Numbered from the stretch's first letter, positions 33,751 through 44,500 are shown. The stretch is 64,000 nucleotides of DNA from Ruminococcaceae bacterium BL-6 (GCA_902810075.1 LR778135.1:744001-808000), one strand, 5' to 3'. Notes: generated from the sequence alone by a model not told the origin. A program made the numbers and translations.

Positions 33751-35718
33751 ATGCCAAAGAGAAGTGGGAAAAAAGCAGCGAAGCTTCCGCTGGATTCCTT
33801 TCATCAGGGGAGCAATATAAGGGCGTACGAATATCTGGGAATGCATCGGGCACAGGCGGATCACAGCCCGTGCATGGTGTGCCGCGTCTGGGCGCCGAAC
33901 GCCGTTTCGGTGTCCGTCGCCGGCGATTTCAACGGCTGGAAGCCCGGAGAATACCCCCTGGAAAAGATTGACGAAGGGGTGTGGGAAGGATTCCTTCCGT
34001 TTGTGCTGAAGGATTTCGATGCTTATAAATTCTGCATAGAAACCCCCGGCGGCAAAAGGGTCTTCAAAAGCGACCCGTACGCGTTCCATTTCGAAACAAG
34101 GCCGGGGGACGCTTCCAAATATTACGACATCGAAGGATACGACTGGAAGGACGACGCGTGGATGCGCCACAAGGCCGCAAAGCCGCATTACAGCCAGCCG
34201 GTGAATATCTACGAGATCCATGCCGGCTCCTGGCGCAGGTATCCGGACGGCAGCACGTTCTCATACGAAAAGCTTGCGGACGAGCTGATCCCCTATGTGA
34301 AGGAAATGGGCTACACCCATGTGGAGCTGATGCCGATGACCGAATATCCCTACGACGGCTCGTGGGGGTATCAGGTGACGGGGTATTTCGCCCCCACTTC
34401 GCGCTACGGTACCCCGAAGGATTTCATGCGCTTTGTGGAACAATGCCATCAGGCCGGGATCGGCGTGATTATGGACTGGGTCCCGGCGCATTTCCCGAAG
34501 GATGAAAGCGGGCTTGCCCGGTTCGACGGGACGCCCTGCTATGAATACGCCGACCCGCGCAAGGGGGAGCATAAGGAGTGGGGGACGCTCGTTTTCGATT
34601 ATGGCCGGAACGAGGTCATCAGCTTTCTGATTTCCAGCGCGGTTTTCTGGCTGGAAAAATACCACATCGACGGAATCCGCGCGGACGCCGTGGCCTCCAT
34701 GCTCTACCTGGATTACAGCCGCAAGGAAGGCGAATGGGTCGCGAACAAGAACGGCGGCAGGGAGAACCTGGAGGCCGTCGCGTTCCTGCAGAAGCTCAAC
34801 GAGGCGGTGTTCGCGGTTTCGCCGCAGGTGATGATGATCGCGGAGGAGTCGACCGCGTGGCCCATGGTTTCGCGCCCCACCTACTGCGGGGGGCTGGGCT
34901 TCAATTACAAATGGAATATGGGCTGGATGAACGACATGCTCCATTACATGTCGCTTGACCCCGCCTACCGCAAATACAATCACGACAATATCACGTTTTC
35001 GTTCTTTTACGCTTTTTCCGAAAATTATGTCCTTCCCATTTCCCACGACGAGGTGGTCTACGGCAAGGGTTCCCTTATCAATAAAATGCCGGGCACGGAC
35101 AAGGAAAAGCTGGCCGGGGTGCGCGCGCTGATGTGCTATATGATGGCTCACCCCGGGAAAAAGCTGATTTTTATGGGCAGCGAATTCTGCCAGTTCGCGG
35201 AATGGAACTATGAAAAAGAGCTGGAATGGTTCCTGCTGGAATATCCGTTTCACCGGCAGGCGAAGGCGTTTTTCAAGGCGCTCAACCATTTTTACCTGGA
35301 AACGCCGGCCCTGTGGCAGATCGATTTTTCCTGGGAGGGCTTTGCATGGATCTCGAACGACGACGTGACGCAGAGCGTGATTTCGTTCCGCCGCATCGAC
35401 AAGGCAGGAAAAGAAATTATTATCGTATGCAACTTTCTCCCAGTCAAAAGGGAAAAATATCGAATTGGAATCCCCGAGGAAGGCATTTACACCGAAATCT
35501 TTTCCTCCGACCGCCTGGAATTCGGCGGAAAGGGGATCGCGAACGGGGACACCATCCGTACACAGCGGGTCCCGATGCACGGATATGAACAGAGCGTCAG
35601 CCTCACTTTGCCCGCCATGTCTGTCATTTTTCTGAAATGCAGGCGCCGCAGGCCCCGCAGGGCAAAGCCGGATGCCGCTCTTTCAGGGGGAACGGCCGTC
35701 TCTCGGCAGACAGATTAA
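33751..35718 (+). CDS. glgB: 1,4-alpha-glucan branching enzyme
   Basis: A 655-residue GH13 enzyme that cuts alpha-1,4 chains and re-attaches them as alpha-1,6 branches in glycogen. An N-terminal CBM48 module ([20 protein letters not shown]) precedes the barrel. Catalytic motifs are [17 protein letters not shown] (nucleophile Asp), IAEESTAWP (acid Glu) and PISHDEVV. The C-terminal beta domain ends with [12 protein letters not shown]. The ATG at 33751 lies 11 nt after AGAGGA; ATGs further upstream are less well placed. It opens a glgB-C-D-A operon. Confidence 0.95.
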   Translation: MPKRSGKKAAKLPLDSFHQGSNIRAYEYLGMHRAQADHSPCMVCRVWAPNAVSVSVAGDFNGWKPGEYPLEKIDEGVWEGFLPFVLKDFDAYKFCIETPGGKRVFKSDPYAFHFETRPGDASKYYDIEGYDWKDDAWMRHKAAKPHYSQPVNIYEIHAGSWRRYPDGSTFSYEKLADELIPYVKEMGYTHVELMPMTEYPYDGSWGYQVTGYFAPTSRYGTPKDFMRFVEQCHQAGIGVIMDWVPAHFPKDESGLARFDGTPCYEYADPRKGEHKEWGTLVFDYGRNEVISFLISSAVFWLEKYHIDGIRADAVASMLYLDYSRKEGEWVANKNGGRENLEAVAFLQKLNEAVFAVSPQVMMIAEESTAWPMVSRPTYCGGLGFNYKWNMGWMNDMLHYMSLDPAYRKYNHDNITFSFFYAFSENYVLPISHDEVVYGKGSLINKMPGTDKEKLAGVRALMCYMMAHPGKKLIFMGSEFCQFAEWNYEKELEWFLLEYPFHRQAKAFFKALNHFYLETPALWQIDFSWEGFAWISNDDVTQSVISFRRIDKAGKEIIIVCNFLPVKREKYRIGIPEEGIYTEIFSSDRLEFGGKGIANGDTIRTQRVPMHGYEQSVSLTLPAMSVIFLKCRRRRPRRAKPDAALSGGTAVSRQTD

Positions 35719-35732
35719 GGAGGGATTTTATC

Positions 35733-36941
35733 ATGTTGCCAAAACAGGAAGTGGTCGCGATGCTGCTTGCGGGAGGACAGGGGAGCAGGCTGGGGGTGCT
35801 GACGAAAAACTTAGCCAAGCCGGCGATCCCCTATGGGGGAAAATACCGGATCATCGATTTTCCCCTTTCCAACTGTGTGAATTCCGGCATCGAAACGGTC
35901 GGCGTGCTCACCCAGTATCAGCCGCTTGTACTGAACGACTACATCGGCAGCGGCCAGCCCTGGGACCTGGACAGCATGGACGCCGGCGTACATATGCTGG
36001 CACCGTATCAGCGCGGAAGAAAGGCCGACTGGTATAAAGGGACGGCGAACGCCATCTACCAGAATATCCCGTTCATCGAGCGGTATCAGCCGGATTACGT
36101 CGTGATCCTTTCCGGCGACCATATCTATAAAATGGACTATTCCAAAATGGTGGCTTATCATAAAGAGAAGGAAGCCGACTGCACGATCGCCGAGATCGAG
36201 GTCCCGTGGGAGGAGGCCCCCCGGTTCGGGATCCTGAATACGCGGGAGGACGGGCGCATCTACGAATTCGACGAAAAGCCGAGAAAACCGAAAAGCAACA
36301 AGGCGTCCATGGGAGTCTATGTGTTCACCTGGGGCAAGCTGAGAAAATATCTGGAGGCGGACGAGGCGAGCCCGAAATCCTCCAACGATTTCGGCAAGGA
36401 TGTCCTTCCCGCCATGCTGAGCGCGGGCGAGCGGCTGTTCGCGTATCACTTCTGCGGCTACTGGAAGGATGTCGGGACGATCGAGAGCCTGTGGGAATCC
36501 AATATGGATCTGCTCGACCCGAATACGGAGCTGAACCTGGGCGAGCCCTCGTGGAAGATCTATTCCCGCAACCCCGTGATGCCGCCGCATTATATCGCGC
36601 GGGACGCGAGGGTGCAGAATTCCCTGGTGGCGGAGGGTTGCAACGTGTACGGCGAAACGGATTTCGCCGTGCTGTTCTCCGGGGTTTACCTCGCGCCGGG
36701 CGCAGTGGTGCGCGACTCCATCATCATGCCGGGGGTGCGCGTGGAAGAGGGCGCCCGCATCCAGTATGCGATCGTGTCGGAGCATTCCGTGATCGGCAAA
36801 AACGCCGTGATCGGCGCCAGGCCGGAAGAAATCGAGGACAAGGACAAATGGGGCGTCACGGTGGTCGGCGACAACTGCGTCATCGCGGCGGACACCGTCG
36901 TTCCGCCCAAGGCCATGATCGACTCGGAGGAGGTGCAGTAA
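35733..36941 (+). CDS. glgC: Glucose-1-phosphate adenylyltransferase, catalytic subunit
   Basis: A 402-residue enzyme making ADP-glucose, the committed step of glycogen synthesis. [29 protein letters not shown] is the nucleotide-binding start; the [12 protein letters not shown] segment carries the catalytic Asp. [11 protein letters not shown] and the C-terminal left-handed beta-helix ([17 protein letters not shown]) follow. AAGGAGGG lies 8 nt before the ATG. The stop overlaps the glgD start, so the two subunits are probably made in step as a heterotetramer. Confidence 0.95.
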   Translation: MLPKQEVVAMLLAGGQGSRLGVLTKNLAKPAIPYGGKYRIIDFPLSNCVNSGIETVGVLTQYQPLVLNDYIGSGQPWDLDSMDAGVHMLAPYQRGRKADWYKGTANAIYQNIPFIERYQPDYVVILSGDHIYKMDYSKMVAYHKEKEADCTIAEIEVPWEEAPRFGILNTREDGRIYEFDEKPRKPKSNKASMGVYVFTWGKLRKYLEADEASPKSSNDFGKDVLPAMLSAGERLFAYHFCGYWKDVGTIESLWESNMDLLDPNTELNLGEPSWKIYSRNPVMPPHYIARDARVQNSLVAEGCNVYGETDFAVLFSGVYLAPGAVVRDSIIMPGVRVEEGARIQYAIVSEHSVIGKNAVIGARPEEIEDKDKWGVTVVGDNCVIAADTVVPPKAMIDSEEVQ

Positions 36942-38056
36942 TGCGCGGGAACAATGTGGTGGGGCTCCTGTTCTCCAACGTCCACGACGAAAGGATCCGG
37001 GAGCTGACGGAAAAAAGGGCCATGGCGTCGGTCCCGTTCGGGGGGCGCTACCGGCTGATCGACTTCATCCTTTCCAGCATGGTTAACTGCGGGATCAACA
37101 AGGTGGGGGTCATCACCAAGAGCAATTATCAGTCGCTGATGGATCACCTCGGCTCGGGGAAGGCGTGGGATCTTTCCCGGAAGCGTGAAGGCCTGTACAT
37201 GCTGCCGCCGTTCGGCGAGCAGAGCTCGATCTCCAACAGCCGGATCGACGCGCTGTCGTCCTCCAGCCGTTTTCTGACAAGCTCGAAAGAGGACTATGTG
37301 CTTTTGAGCAACTGCGACATGGTCTGCAACATCGATTTCAAACAGGTGATTTCCTTCCATCTGAAAAAACAGGCGGACATCACCGTGGTTTACCGGTTCG
37401 GAAAGATTCCGGATAAAATGAGCAATACCGGCGTGTTCGAGATCGACCCGGACGGGCGGGTCCGCGACATGCTGATCGACCCCAAAGTGGAGGGCGAATG
37501 CAATTACGGCCTGAATATCATCCTGATCCGCAGGGAGCTTCTGATCAAGCTGGTGGCCGACTGCGTCAGCCGCAACCTGTACGACCTCGAACGAGACCTT
37601 CTTCAGCGCAACATCGGCGACTATCAGGTGTACGCCTATGAATTTCAGGGATTTCTTCAGACGATCACTTCGACGAACAGCTATTTCGAGGCGAATATGG
37701 CGCTGATGCTTCCGCAGGTGCGCGCCCAGCTGTTCAACCCCGAGCGCCCCGTTTACACCAAGGTGCGCGACGATATGCCCGCGCGCTACGGGCTCGGTTC
37801 GAACGTGAGCAATTCCCTGGTGGCCGACGGCTGCCAGGTGGAAGGGGAGGTGGAAAACTGTGTGCTGTTCCGGGGCATCAGGGTCGACAAGGGCGCAAAG
37901 CTCCGGAACTGCGTCATCATGCAGGACAGCGACATCGGCGCGGGCACCCGGCTCAGCTACGTCATTACGGACAAGAACGTCGTCATCAAAGCAGACCGCT
38001 CCCTGATGGGATTCCAGTCTTATCCGGTGTTTATCAGCAAGGGGAGCATCGTTTGA
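36941..38056 (+). CDS. glgD: GlgD, regulatory paralogue of ADP-glucose pyrophosphorylase
   Basis: A 371-residue GlgC-like protein. It starts NNVVGLLFSNVHDERIRELTEKRAMASVPFGG, in which the Gly-rich nucleotide loop of GlgC (GGQGSRL) is missing. The mid-region LLSNCDMVCNIDF replaces [10 protein letters not shown]. This is the pattern of Firmicute GlgD, which lacks activity but activates GlgC. A C-terminal beta-helix is retained. The ATG overlaps the glgC stop (TAATG), indicating coupling. Confidence 0.93.
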   Translation: MRGNNVVGLLFSNVHDERIRELTEKRAMASVPFGGRYRLIDFILSSMVNCGINKVGVITKSNYQSLMDHLGSGKAWDLSRKREGLYMLPPFGEQSSISNSRIDALSSSSRFLTSSKEDYVLLSNCDMVCNIDFKQVISFHLKKQADITVVYRFGKIPDKMSNTGVFEIDPDGRVRDMLIDPKVEGECNYGLNIILIRRELLIKLVADCVSRNLYDLERDLLQRNIGDYQVYAYEFQGFLQTITSTNSYFEANMALMLPQVRAQLFNPERPVYTKVRDDMPARYGLGSNVSNSLVADGCQVEGEVENCVLFRGIRVDKGAKLRNCVIMQDSDIGAGTRLSYVITDKNVVIKADRSLMGFQSYPVFISKGSIV

Positions 38057-38081
38057 ATTTTTGTTTCAGGAGGGATTCGAG

Positions 38082-39509
38082 ATGAAAGTATTGTATTGTA
38101 CGAGCGAAGCGCTTCCCTTTGCCGCCACCGGCGGGCTGGGCGATGTGGCCGGCTCGCTGCCCCAGGCGCTCCGCCTGCGGCTCATCGGGTGCCGCGTGGT
38201 CATGCCGCTGTATGAGGACATCCCGCAGGAGTTGCGTGACCAGATGCGCTTTATCACCAGCCTTTCGGTTCCCGTCGCGTGGCGGCGGCAGTACTGCGGC
38301 GTGTTCGAGGCAAGGTCGGGCAACGTGATCTACTATCTGATCGACAATCAGTATTATTTCAAGCGCCCCGGCCTGTACGGCCATTACGACGACGCGGAGC
38401 GGTTCGCGTTCCTGTCCCGCGCGGCGCTCGAGATGCTCCCTTACATCGATTTCAGGCCGGATATCATCCACTGCAACGACTGGCAGACCTCGCTGGTCCC
38501 GGTCTATTACCGGCTGTTCTATGCGAACCGCGAGGGGTACGAGGGCATCAAGACGGTCCTCACGATCCATAACATCCAGTATCAGGGGAAATACGGCATG
38601 GAGCTGATCCGGGATGTGCTGGGGATTCCGGAATCGGAATCCCAGCTTCTGGAATACGACGACTGCGTCAACCTGCTTAAGGGCGCGATCGAATGCGCCA
38701 ACTGGGTGACGACCGTCAGCCCTTCTTACGCGGAGGAGCTGCTCGACCCATGGTTCTCCCACGGCCTCGACAGCATCCTTTCGGAGCGCTCCTGGAAGCT
38801 CTCCGGAATCCTGAACGGAATCGACACGTTCAGCTACGACCCCGAAAACGACGACAGCATTTACGCGAAGTATTCCGCGCAGGATCTTTCCGGCAAAGCG
38901 GAGAACAAGCGCGCCCTGCAGGAGCGCCTCGGCTTTGCGCAGGACCCGGACGCCCCCCTGATCGGCATGGTGACGCGCATGGTGGCGCATAAAGGCCTTG
39001 ACCTTGTCAGGGAGGCGCTGGATCGCCTGATGGACGGAAGCAGCGTGCAGTTCGTCGTCCTCGGCTCGGGGGACTGGGAGTACGAGAACTATTTCCAGGA
39101 AATGCAGAACCGGTATCCCGGCAGGCTTTCGGCCTGCATCGGCTTTATCCCCGAGCTTTCGCGCAAGGTTTACGCGGCGTGCGACCTTTTCCTGATGCCC
39201 TCGAAAAGCGAGCCGTGCGGCCTTGCCCAGATGATCGCGCTGCGCTACGGGGCGATCCCCGTGGTGCGGGAAACGGGCGGCCTGAAGGACACGATCCGCG
39301 ACAGCGGCGACGGGGAAGGCAACGGGTTCACGTTCCAGACCTACAACAGTGACGATATGCTCTATGCGCTCCACCGCGCGCTGGAAGGCTTCGCGAACCG
39401 GGAGGGCTGGTCTATTCTGGTGCGGCGCGCCATGGAGTGCGACAACAGCTGGGGGCGCTCCGCGAACGCGTACATCCGCCTGTACCGCGAGCTGCTGAAA
39501 AAAGGATGA
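38082..39509 (+). CDS. glgA: Glycogen synthase (ADP-glucose)
   Basis: A 475-residue GT5 enzyme extending alpha-1,4-glucan from ADP-glucose. The N-domain has CTSEALPFAATGGLGDVAGSLP, and IIHCNDWQTSLVP and TIHNIQYQG follow. The C-domain carries GMVTRMVAHKGLDL and the active-site loop MPSKSEPCGLAQMIALRYG. The usual Lys of the KTGGL motif is Ala here. Length is normal. AGGAGGG precedes the ATG at 38082 by 7 nt. It is the last gene of the operon, with a terminator 55 nt beyond. Confidence 0.95.
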   Translation: MKVLYCTSEALPFAATGGLGDVAGSLPQALRLRLIGCRVVMPLYEDIPQELRDQMRFITSLSVPVAWRRQYCGVFEARSGNVIYYLIDNQYYFKRPGLYGHYDDAERFAFLSRAALEMLPYIDFRPDIIHCNDWQTSLVPVYYRLFYANREGYEGIKTVLTIHNIQYQGKYGMELIRDVLGIPESESQLLEYDDCVNLLKGAIECANWVTTVSPSYAEELLDPWFSHGLDSILSERSWKLSGILNGIDTFSYDPENDDSIYAKYSAQDLSGKAENKRALQERLGFAQDPDAPLIGMVTRMVAHKGLDLVREALDRLMDGSSVQFVVLGSGDWEYENYFQEMQNRYPGRLSACIGFIPELSRKVYAACDLFLMPSKSEPCGLAQMIALRYGAIPVVRETGGLKDTIRDSGDGEGNGFTFQTYNSDDMLYALHRALEGFANREGWSILVRRAMECDNSWGRSANAYIRLYRELLKKG

Positions 39510-39563
39510 AGGGAAAGATTCCCCCCCTCGGGCGGGGAATCCCGCAATCATTGATCATACTGT

Positions 39564-39600
39564 AAAAAAACCGTCTGCTGCTTTCAGCGGACGGTTTTCG
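39564..39600. terminator. Bidirectional terminator between glgA and the XRE gene
   Basis: CCGTCTGC/GCGGACGG stem flanked by seven A and by TTTT, between convergent genes. A second hairpin (GATTCCCC/GGGGAATC, 39519-39543) lies just upstream. Confidence 0.75.
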
Positions 39601-39673
39601 GTTCCGATTGAGTATCCCGGCCTCAGGCTGGGTTTGCAATTTGAGCGGCGGGATGATATCATAACAGATAAGT

Positions 39674-40378
39674 TTATTTTTCGCTTTTTTCCAGCCCCAT
39701 GCGCGTTTCCGCGCTCTGAATCAAATGGAACAGCGAGGTGGCGAACAGGGGATAGCGCTGTCCCAGAATTTCGGGTGAAAGCGCCGGCGCCTGCCCTTTT
39801 TTCAGGCCCTTTTTGTCCCCCGCGTCCCCGCCGGAAGCAAGGCAGGCGGCCGCCGCTTCCGAAAGGCACAGGGCGGAGCTGGACATGCCGTGTTCCAAAG
39901 AGGGCGGGGCGGCGAACAGCCCCTGCGGATTTTTCGGGTTCGCGGAATAGAGGATGCGGAACATCTTATAGACCGATACCGCCAGATAGGCGGAGATTTC
40001 TTCCGTCAGCGCCTTGTTCTCGTATTGCTGCAGAAGGCTGTAGACGATGTTCAGGGAATTTGCGATCAGCTTTTTATTCAATATGGGCAGCAGGCTGCCC
40101 TTCATGACGTTTTCCTTTCCCGCGGCGTCCGGCTCCGGGATGTCGTCCACCGTCAGCGTCGCGCCGGTCCTCTGGGGCGTGCGCCCGAGCAGGTAATCGG
40201 TCGACACGTGGTAAAAGTCCGCCGCCTTCACCACGAATTCCAGGCCGCATTCCCGGATCCCCTTTTCATAGTGAGAAAGAAGCGCCTGAGAGACCCCCAG
40301 GGCTTCCGCCGCCTTTTTCTGACTGATTCCCCGTTCTTTCCGCAGCAATGTAATAATACGCGAAAAATCACTGTTCAT
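39674..40378 (-). CDS. XRE-family helix-turn-helix regulator
   Basis: A 234-residue protein. Residues about 5-62 form a Cro/C1-type helix-turn-helix (LLRKERGISQKKAAEALGVSQALLSHYE) ending with DYLLGRTP. A short linker with VDDIPEPD leads to a mostly helical domain (about 95-150, NKKLIANSLNIVYSLLQQYENKAL) of unknown ligand. It is convergent with glgA and divergent from the histidine phosphatase gene about 120 bp away, so that gene could be a target. No phage genes are near. Confidence 0.8.
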   Translation of the reverse strand: MNSDFSRIITLLRKERGISQKKAAEALGVSQALLSHYEKGIRECGLEFVVKAADFYHVSTDYLLGRTPQRTGATLTVDDIPEPDAAGKENVMKGSLLPILNKKLIANSLNIVYSLLQQYENKALTEEISAYLAVSVYKMFRILYSANPKNPQGLFAAPPSLEHGMSSSALCLSEAAAACLASGGDAGDKKGLKKGQAPALSPEILGQRYPLFATSLFHLIQSAETRMGLEKSEK

Positions 40379-40498
40379 TTTGGAAAAACCCCCGTCGAAA
40401 TAGGAATGATCTTAACGTATTGTAAAGTATATACTAAATACAACGCGAAGTAAAGCCGCTAGATATCGTGTTCAAAATTGAAAAAGGAGCAAGATAGC

Positions 40499-41203
40499 AT
40501 GAAATCGTATCTGATTCACCTGATCCGCCACGGAATCGCCGAAGGAAACCTGCAGGGGCGGTATATCGGGACGACGGATTCCCCGCTTGCGCCGCAGGGA
40601 ATCGAACAGCTTCGCCGCCGGAAAGAGGCCGGCGGTTACCCCGGGGCGGAAGTCTATTATACCAGCCCGCTGCGCCGCTGTGTGCAGACCCTTCGGATTT
40701 TGTATCCGGGCGCGTCCCCGGTCGTGGTGGAGGATCTCCGCGAATGCGATTTCGGCGACTGGGAAGGAAAGACCGCCAAAGAGCTGGAGCACGACGAGAC
40801 CTTCCTGCGCTGGATGGAGGGGAAAGAGAAGGTTTCCCCGCCCAACGGGGAGAGCAGCCCCGTTTTTATGCACCGCGTTTGCGCCGCGTTTGAGAAGCTG
40901 GTCGAAGGGATGCTGCGGTCGGGCACGACGTCCGCGGTGATCGTGACGCACGGCGGCGCGATCATGACGCTGCTCTCGGCTTACGGGCTTCCGCGCGCCA
41001 AGTTTTACGACTGGATGACGGACAACGGATGCGGCTACACCCTGCGCATCATCCCCGGGCTTTGGATGCGCTCGATGGTGGCGGAGGTGGTCTCCACCAT
41101 CCCGCCGTCGGACGGGCCGAACCGCGAGCACACCGTGATCGACCTGGCCCGCGGGGCGGTCGACCGCGCGTACGGGGATGAAAAATCTGAAAATAATGCT
41201 TGA
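40499..41203 (+). CDS. Histidine phosphatase family protein
   Basis: A 234-residue phosphatase of the phosphoglycerate-mutase-like superfamily. The phospho-His is in LIHLIRHGIAEGN, the second conserved site is in ECDFGDWEGKTAKEL, and VTHGGAIMTL carries the second catalytic His. The set resembles CobC/GpmB-like phosphatases rather than glycolytic mutases, and the substrate is not clear. AAGGAG lies 9 nt before the ATG at 40499. The leuA promoter begins inside its last codons. Confidence 0.87.
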   Translation: MKSYLIHLIRHGIAEGNLQGRYIGTTDSPLAPQGIEQLRRRKEAGGYPGAEVYYTSPLRRCVQTLRILYPGASPVVVEDLRECDFGDWEGKTAKELEHDETFLRWMEGKEKVSPPNGESSPVFMHRVCAAFEKLVEGMLRSGTTSAVIVTHGGAIMTLLSAYGLPRAKFYDWMTDNGCGYTLRIIPGLWMRSMVAEVVSTIPPSDGPNREHTVIDLARGAVDRAYGDEKSENNA

Positions 41204-41229
41204 CAAATCCCGGGCAGTGCGAATATAAT
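41200..41229 (+). promoter_or_regulatory. Promoter of the leucine T-box leader
   Basis: TTGACA (41200-41205) and TATAAT (41224-41229) are separated by 18 bp. The -35 lies within the stop region of the phosphatase gene. Confidence 0.8.
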
Positions 41230-41236
41230 AGTCATA

Positions 41237-41526
41237 ATTTCAATAGACCAAAAAGACATTGAAGGGAATAAGACATTTGGCGCGAATATACAGAGAGCCG
41301 GCATTTGGTGAAAGCCGGTGTTCCGCCTTTTGTGAATAGCTCATCCCGGAGTCGCCGGTTTGAAGATCCACGCAGTAGAACCGGACGCAGCGGCAGCGTT
41401 AGCGGCCTGAGCCTTGTTGGAGGCTTTTTGAGGGCATCCCGCGCGAGCGGATGCCGAAATCAGGGTGGTACCGCGGATTTTGATTGATTCGCCCCGGACT
41501 CAGCTTATGCTGGGCCCGGGGCTTTT
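41237..41526 (+). promoter_or_regulatory. Leucine T-box riboswitch of leuAB
   Basis: Stem I contains AGAGAGCCGGC and GGTGAAAGCCGG near its tip. The specifier loop reads GAA-TAG-CTC-A, placing the leucine codon CTC at 41340-41342, followed by the usual purine. The T-box sequence AGGGTGGTACCGCGG is at 41462-41476, and the competing terminator (GCCCCGG/CCGGGGC plus TTTTT) is at 41491-41526. Uncharged tRNA-Leu should stabilise the antiterminator and switch on leuA-leuB. Confidence 0.95.
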
Positions 41527-41558
41527 TCATTTTATTTTCCAAAAAGGAGCGATCGATT

Positions 41559-43265
41559 ATGTACGAAGGATGCCGGAAATACATTCCGTTTCAGCCCGTC
41601 AGCCTGCCGGACCGCAGGTGGCCCGACCGGGTCATCGGCAAGGCGCCGGTCTGGTGCAGCGTGGATTTGAGGGATGGCAACCAGGCGCTGGTTACCCCCA
41701 TGAATTTGGAGGAAAAGCTGTTGTTCTTCCGCACTCTGGTGGAAATCGGGTTCAAGGAGATCGAGGTCGGGTTCCCATCCGCATCGGAAACGGAATACGA
41801 GACCCTGCGCGCCCTGATCGAGCGGAACCTGATCCCGGACGACGTCACGGTTCAGGTGCTGGTGCAGGCGCGCGCCCACCTGATCCGCAAAACGTTCCAG
41901 GCGATTTCGGGCGCGAAAAACGTGATCGTCCATTTTTACAACTCCACTTCGACGCTCCAGCGCAAGGTGGTGTTCAACACCGACATGAAGGGCGTCACCG
42001 ACATCGCGGTGCAGGGCGCCAAACTGATCCGCCGCCTGACGGAGGAGGAGATCCGCAGGAGCGGCGCGAATATCCGCTACGAATACTCGCCGGAAAGCTT
42101 TTCGGGCACCGAAATCGACAACTCCGTGTCGATCTGCGAGCGGGTGCTCCGCGAGCTGGGCGCGACGCCGGAAAAGAAGGTGATCCTGAACCTGCCCAAC
42201 ACCGTGGAGATGAGCACGCCGAACTGCTATGCCGACCAGATCGAATACTTCTGCCGCCACCTGAAAAACCGGGACAGCGCGGTCGTCAGCATCCACCCCC
42301 ACAACGACCGGGGCTGTGCCGTGGCGGCTACCGAGCTCGGCATCCTCGCCGGGGCGGAACGCGTCGAGGGAACGATTTTCGGCAACGGGGAGCGCACCGG
42401 AAACGCCGACCTGATGGTCGCGGCGCTGAACATGTACACGCAGGGTGTCGAGCCCGGCCTCGATTTCAGCCGGATGAACCGGATTCGAGAGGTGTACGAG
42501 AAATGCACGAAAATGAAGGTGCACGAGCGGCATCCCTATGCCGGCGAGCTGGTGTTCACCGCGTTTTCCGGTTCCCATCAGGATGCGATCAAAAAAGGCG
42601 TGGATTATATGCACAAGAGCGGCACCCCCTTCTGGGAGGTCCCGTACCTGCCCATCGACCCCGAGGATGTCGGCCGCGAGTACGAGCCGATCATCCGCAT
42701 CAACAGCCAGTCCGGAAAAGGCGGAGCGGCATTCATCATGCAGCAGAATTTCGGTTACGACCTGCCCAAGGCGATGTACCCCGAATTCGGGGCGGTGGTG
42801 CAGGCGGCCTGCGACAACGTAGGGCGCGAGCTTCAGCCGGAAGAAATCTACGACCTGTTCCAGAAGGAATACATTCAGATCGCTTACCCGTATTTCCTCA
42901 AGAAGTACCGGCTGCATGAGGAGAACGACACGTCGGGGGAGACCGTGGTCTATTTTGACGGCGTGCTCCGCTTTCACCACGAGGACCACGAGATCAGCGG
43001 AAAGGGGAACGGCCCCATCGACGCGTTCTTCACGGCCCTGCGCGGCGTAGGCATCGAAAACTACAAATTCGTGTCGTATCACGAGCACGCGCTTTCCAGG
43101 GGCGCGGATTCCAAGGCGCTTTCGTACATCCAGCTGACGACGCCGGACTATAAGACGGTGTTCGGCGTCGGGCTCGACCACAACATCAGCCTGGCGTCCA
43201 TCAAGGGGGTCATCTGCGCGATCAACCGGGCGCAGTTTTCCACGGCTTATCAGAATAATTTATGA
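41559..43265 (+). CDS. leuA: 2-isopropylmalate synthase (long, LeuA2-type)
   Basis: A 568-residue enzyme condensing acetyl-CoA with 2-ketoisovalerate, the first step of leucine synthesis. The TIM barrel has [13 protein letters not shown] and the metal-binding HPHNDRG. It begins with the YRPFQ-like [16 protein letters not shown] of the long form. A C-terminal LeuA regulatory domain (about 440-568) should bind leucine for feedback inhibition. AAAGGAG lies 9 nt before the ATG at 41559. A leucine T-box controls it. Confidence 0.95.
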   Translation: MYEGCRKYIPFQPVSLPDRRWPDRVIGKAPVWCSVDLRDGNQALVTPMNLEEKLLFFRTLVEIGFKEIEVGFPSASETEYETLRALIERNLIPDDVTVQVLVQARAHLIRKTFQAISGAKNVIVHFYNSTSTLQRKVVFNTDMKGVTDIAVQGAKLIRRLTEEEIRRSGANIRYEYSPESFSGTEIDNSVSICERVLRELGATPEKKVILNLPNTVEMSTPNCYADQIEYFCRHLKNRDSAVVSIHPHNDRGCAVAATELGILAGAERVEGTIFGNGERTGNADLMVAALNMYTQGVEPGLDFSRMNRIREVYEKCTKMKVHERHPYAGELVFTAFSGSHQDAIKKGVDYMHKSGTPFWEVPYLPIDPEDVGREYEPIIRINSQSGKGGAAFIMQQNFGYDLPKAMYPEFGAVVQAACDNVGRELQPEEIYDLFQKEYIQIAYPYFLKKYRLHEENDTSGETVVYFDGVLRFHHEDHEISGKGNGPIDAFFTALRGVGIENYKFVSYHEHALSRGADSKALSYIQLTTPDYKTVFGVGLDHNISLASIKGVICAINRAQFSTAYQNNL

Positions 43266-43282
43266 GAAAAGGGGTTTCGAAG

Positions 43283-44353
43283 ATGAAACAGAATCGGATC
43301 GCAGTGCTGAAAGGGGACGGGATCGGCCCGGAGATCGTGGAGCAGGCGCAGAAGGCGCTGAGCGCGGCGGCGGAAAAATTCGGGTTCCAAATCGAATACC
43401 GGCAGGCTTTGCTCGGCGGATGCGCGATAGACGCGGCGGGCTCCGCCCTGCCGCAGGAAACGGTGGACTGCTGCCGCGGCGCCGACGCGGTGCTGCTCGG
43501 CGCGGTGGGCGGCCCGAAATGGGACGCCCTGCCCGGGGACAAAAGGCCGGAGGCCGGGCTGCTCGGCATCCGGCGGGCGCTGGGCCTGTTCGCCAACCTT
43601 CGCCCGGCGGTCATCTTCGAGCCGCTGCGGGACGCTTCGCCGCTCCGCCCCGAGATCATCGGAAAGAAGCTGGACATCCTGATCGTGCGCGAGCTGATCG
43701 GGGGAATCTATTTCGGGGAGCGCGGGCGCAAAGAGGTCGGCGGGGCCCCGGCGGCCTACGACACGGAGCTCTACACGGAGCCGGAGATCGAGCGGATCGC
43801 CCGGGTCGGCTTTGAGATGGCAAAAAAGCGCGGCGGGCGGCTTTGCAGCGTGGATAAGGCAAACGTTCTGGCTTCCTCGCGCCTTTGGCGCGAAACGGTC
43901 GCCCGTGTGGGGAAGGAGTATCCCGATGTGCAGCTGACCAACCTGTATGTCGACAACTGCGCGATGCAGCTTGTGCGCGACCCCGGCCAGTTCGACGTGA
44001 TCGTCACCTCGAACATGTTCGGCGACATCCTCTCCGACGAGGCGTCGATGATCAGCGGCTCCATCGGCATGCTGGCGTCCGCTAGCCTTGGGGAAGGAAA
44101 ACGGGGCCTTTACGAGCCGATCCACGGCTCCGCGCCCGATATTGCCGGAACGGGCGCGGCAAACCCGCTCGCCGCGATTCTCTCCGCCGCGATGCTGCTG
44201 CGCTATTCGCTGGATGAAGCACAGGCGGCCGACGCGGTGGAGGCCGCCGTGGATGCCGCGCTGCGGCAGGCCCGCACCCCGGATATCGCAAAGCCGGGCA
44301 TGAAAAAGGTCACGTGCGCGCAGATGGGCGATCTGGTCTGCTCGCTTGTGTAA
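43283..44353 (+). CDS. leuB: 3-isopropylmalate dehydrogenase
   Basis: A 356-residue NAD-dependent enzyme of the isocitrate/isopropylmalate dehydrogenase family, acting two steps after LeuA. It shows [34 protein letters not shown], the substrate [12 protein letters not shown], the metal/NAD site [14 protein letters not shown] and HGSAPDIAG. The ATG at 43283 was chosen over one at 43262 because AAAAGGGG lies 8 nt upstream. leuC and leuD, which usually lie between leuA and leuB, are absent from the window. Confidence 0.95.
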   Translation: MKQNRIAVLKGDGIGPEIVEQAQKALSAAAEKFGFQIEYRQALLGGCAIDAAGSALPQETVDCCRGADAVLLGAVGGPKWDALPGDKRPEAGLLGIRRALGLFANLRPAVIFEPLRDASPLRPEIIGKKLDILIVRELIGGIYFGERGRKEVGGAPAAYDTELYTEPEIERIARVGFEMAKKRGGRLCSVDKANVLASSRLWRETVARVGKEYPDVQLTNLYVDNCAMQLVRDPGQFDVIVTSNMFGDILSDEASMISGSIGMLASASLGEGKRGLYEPIHGSAPDIAGTGAANPLAAILSAAMLLRYSLDEAQAADAVEAAVDAALRQARTPDIAKPGMKKVTCAQMGDLVCSLV

Positions 44354-44355
44354 AA

Positions 44356-44403
44356 ATAAAAAACAAGCCGGGGCATGACTTGCAGTTAGCGCATCCCGGC
44401 TTG
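44356..44403 (-). terminator. Terminator of the ferredoxin-like gene
   Basis: CAAGCCGGG/CCCGGCTTG stem around a 22-nt loop. On the minus strand it runs into GTTTTTTATTTTT. It also closes the convergent leuB. Confidence 0.7.
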
Positions 44404-44433
44404 CTGAATTTGAATTTTAAAAAAGCGAATTTA

Positions 44434-44500
44434 AAAGTTTTGATCAAGCTTTTTCAAAAGCTTGCGGGGGTTGGGGCAGCGCCCCAAGGTCTGAAACGCA
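44434..44500 (+). repeat. Interspersed repeat, family A (copy 2), inside a gene end
   Basis: It matches 30831-30893 from AAAGTTTTGATCAAGC through GGGGCAGCGCCCC to GTCTGAAA. It covers the last codons and the stop of the minus-strand ferredoxin-like gene, contributing the residues GALPQPPQAFEKA. Confidence 0.8.
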
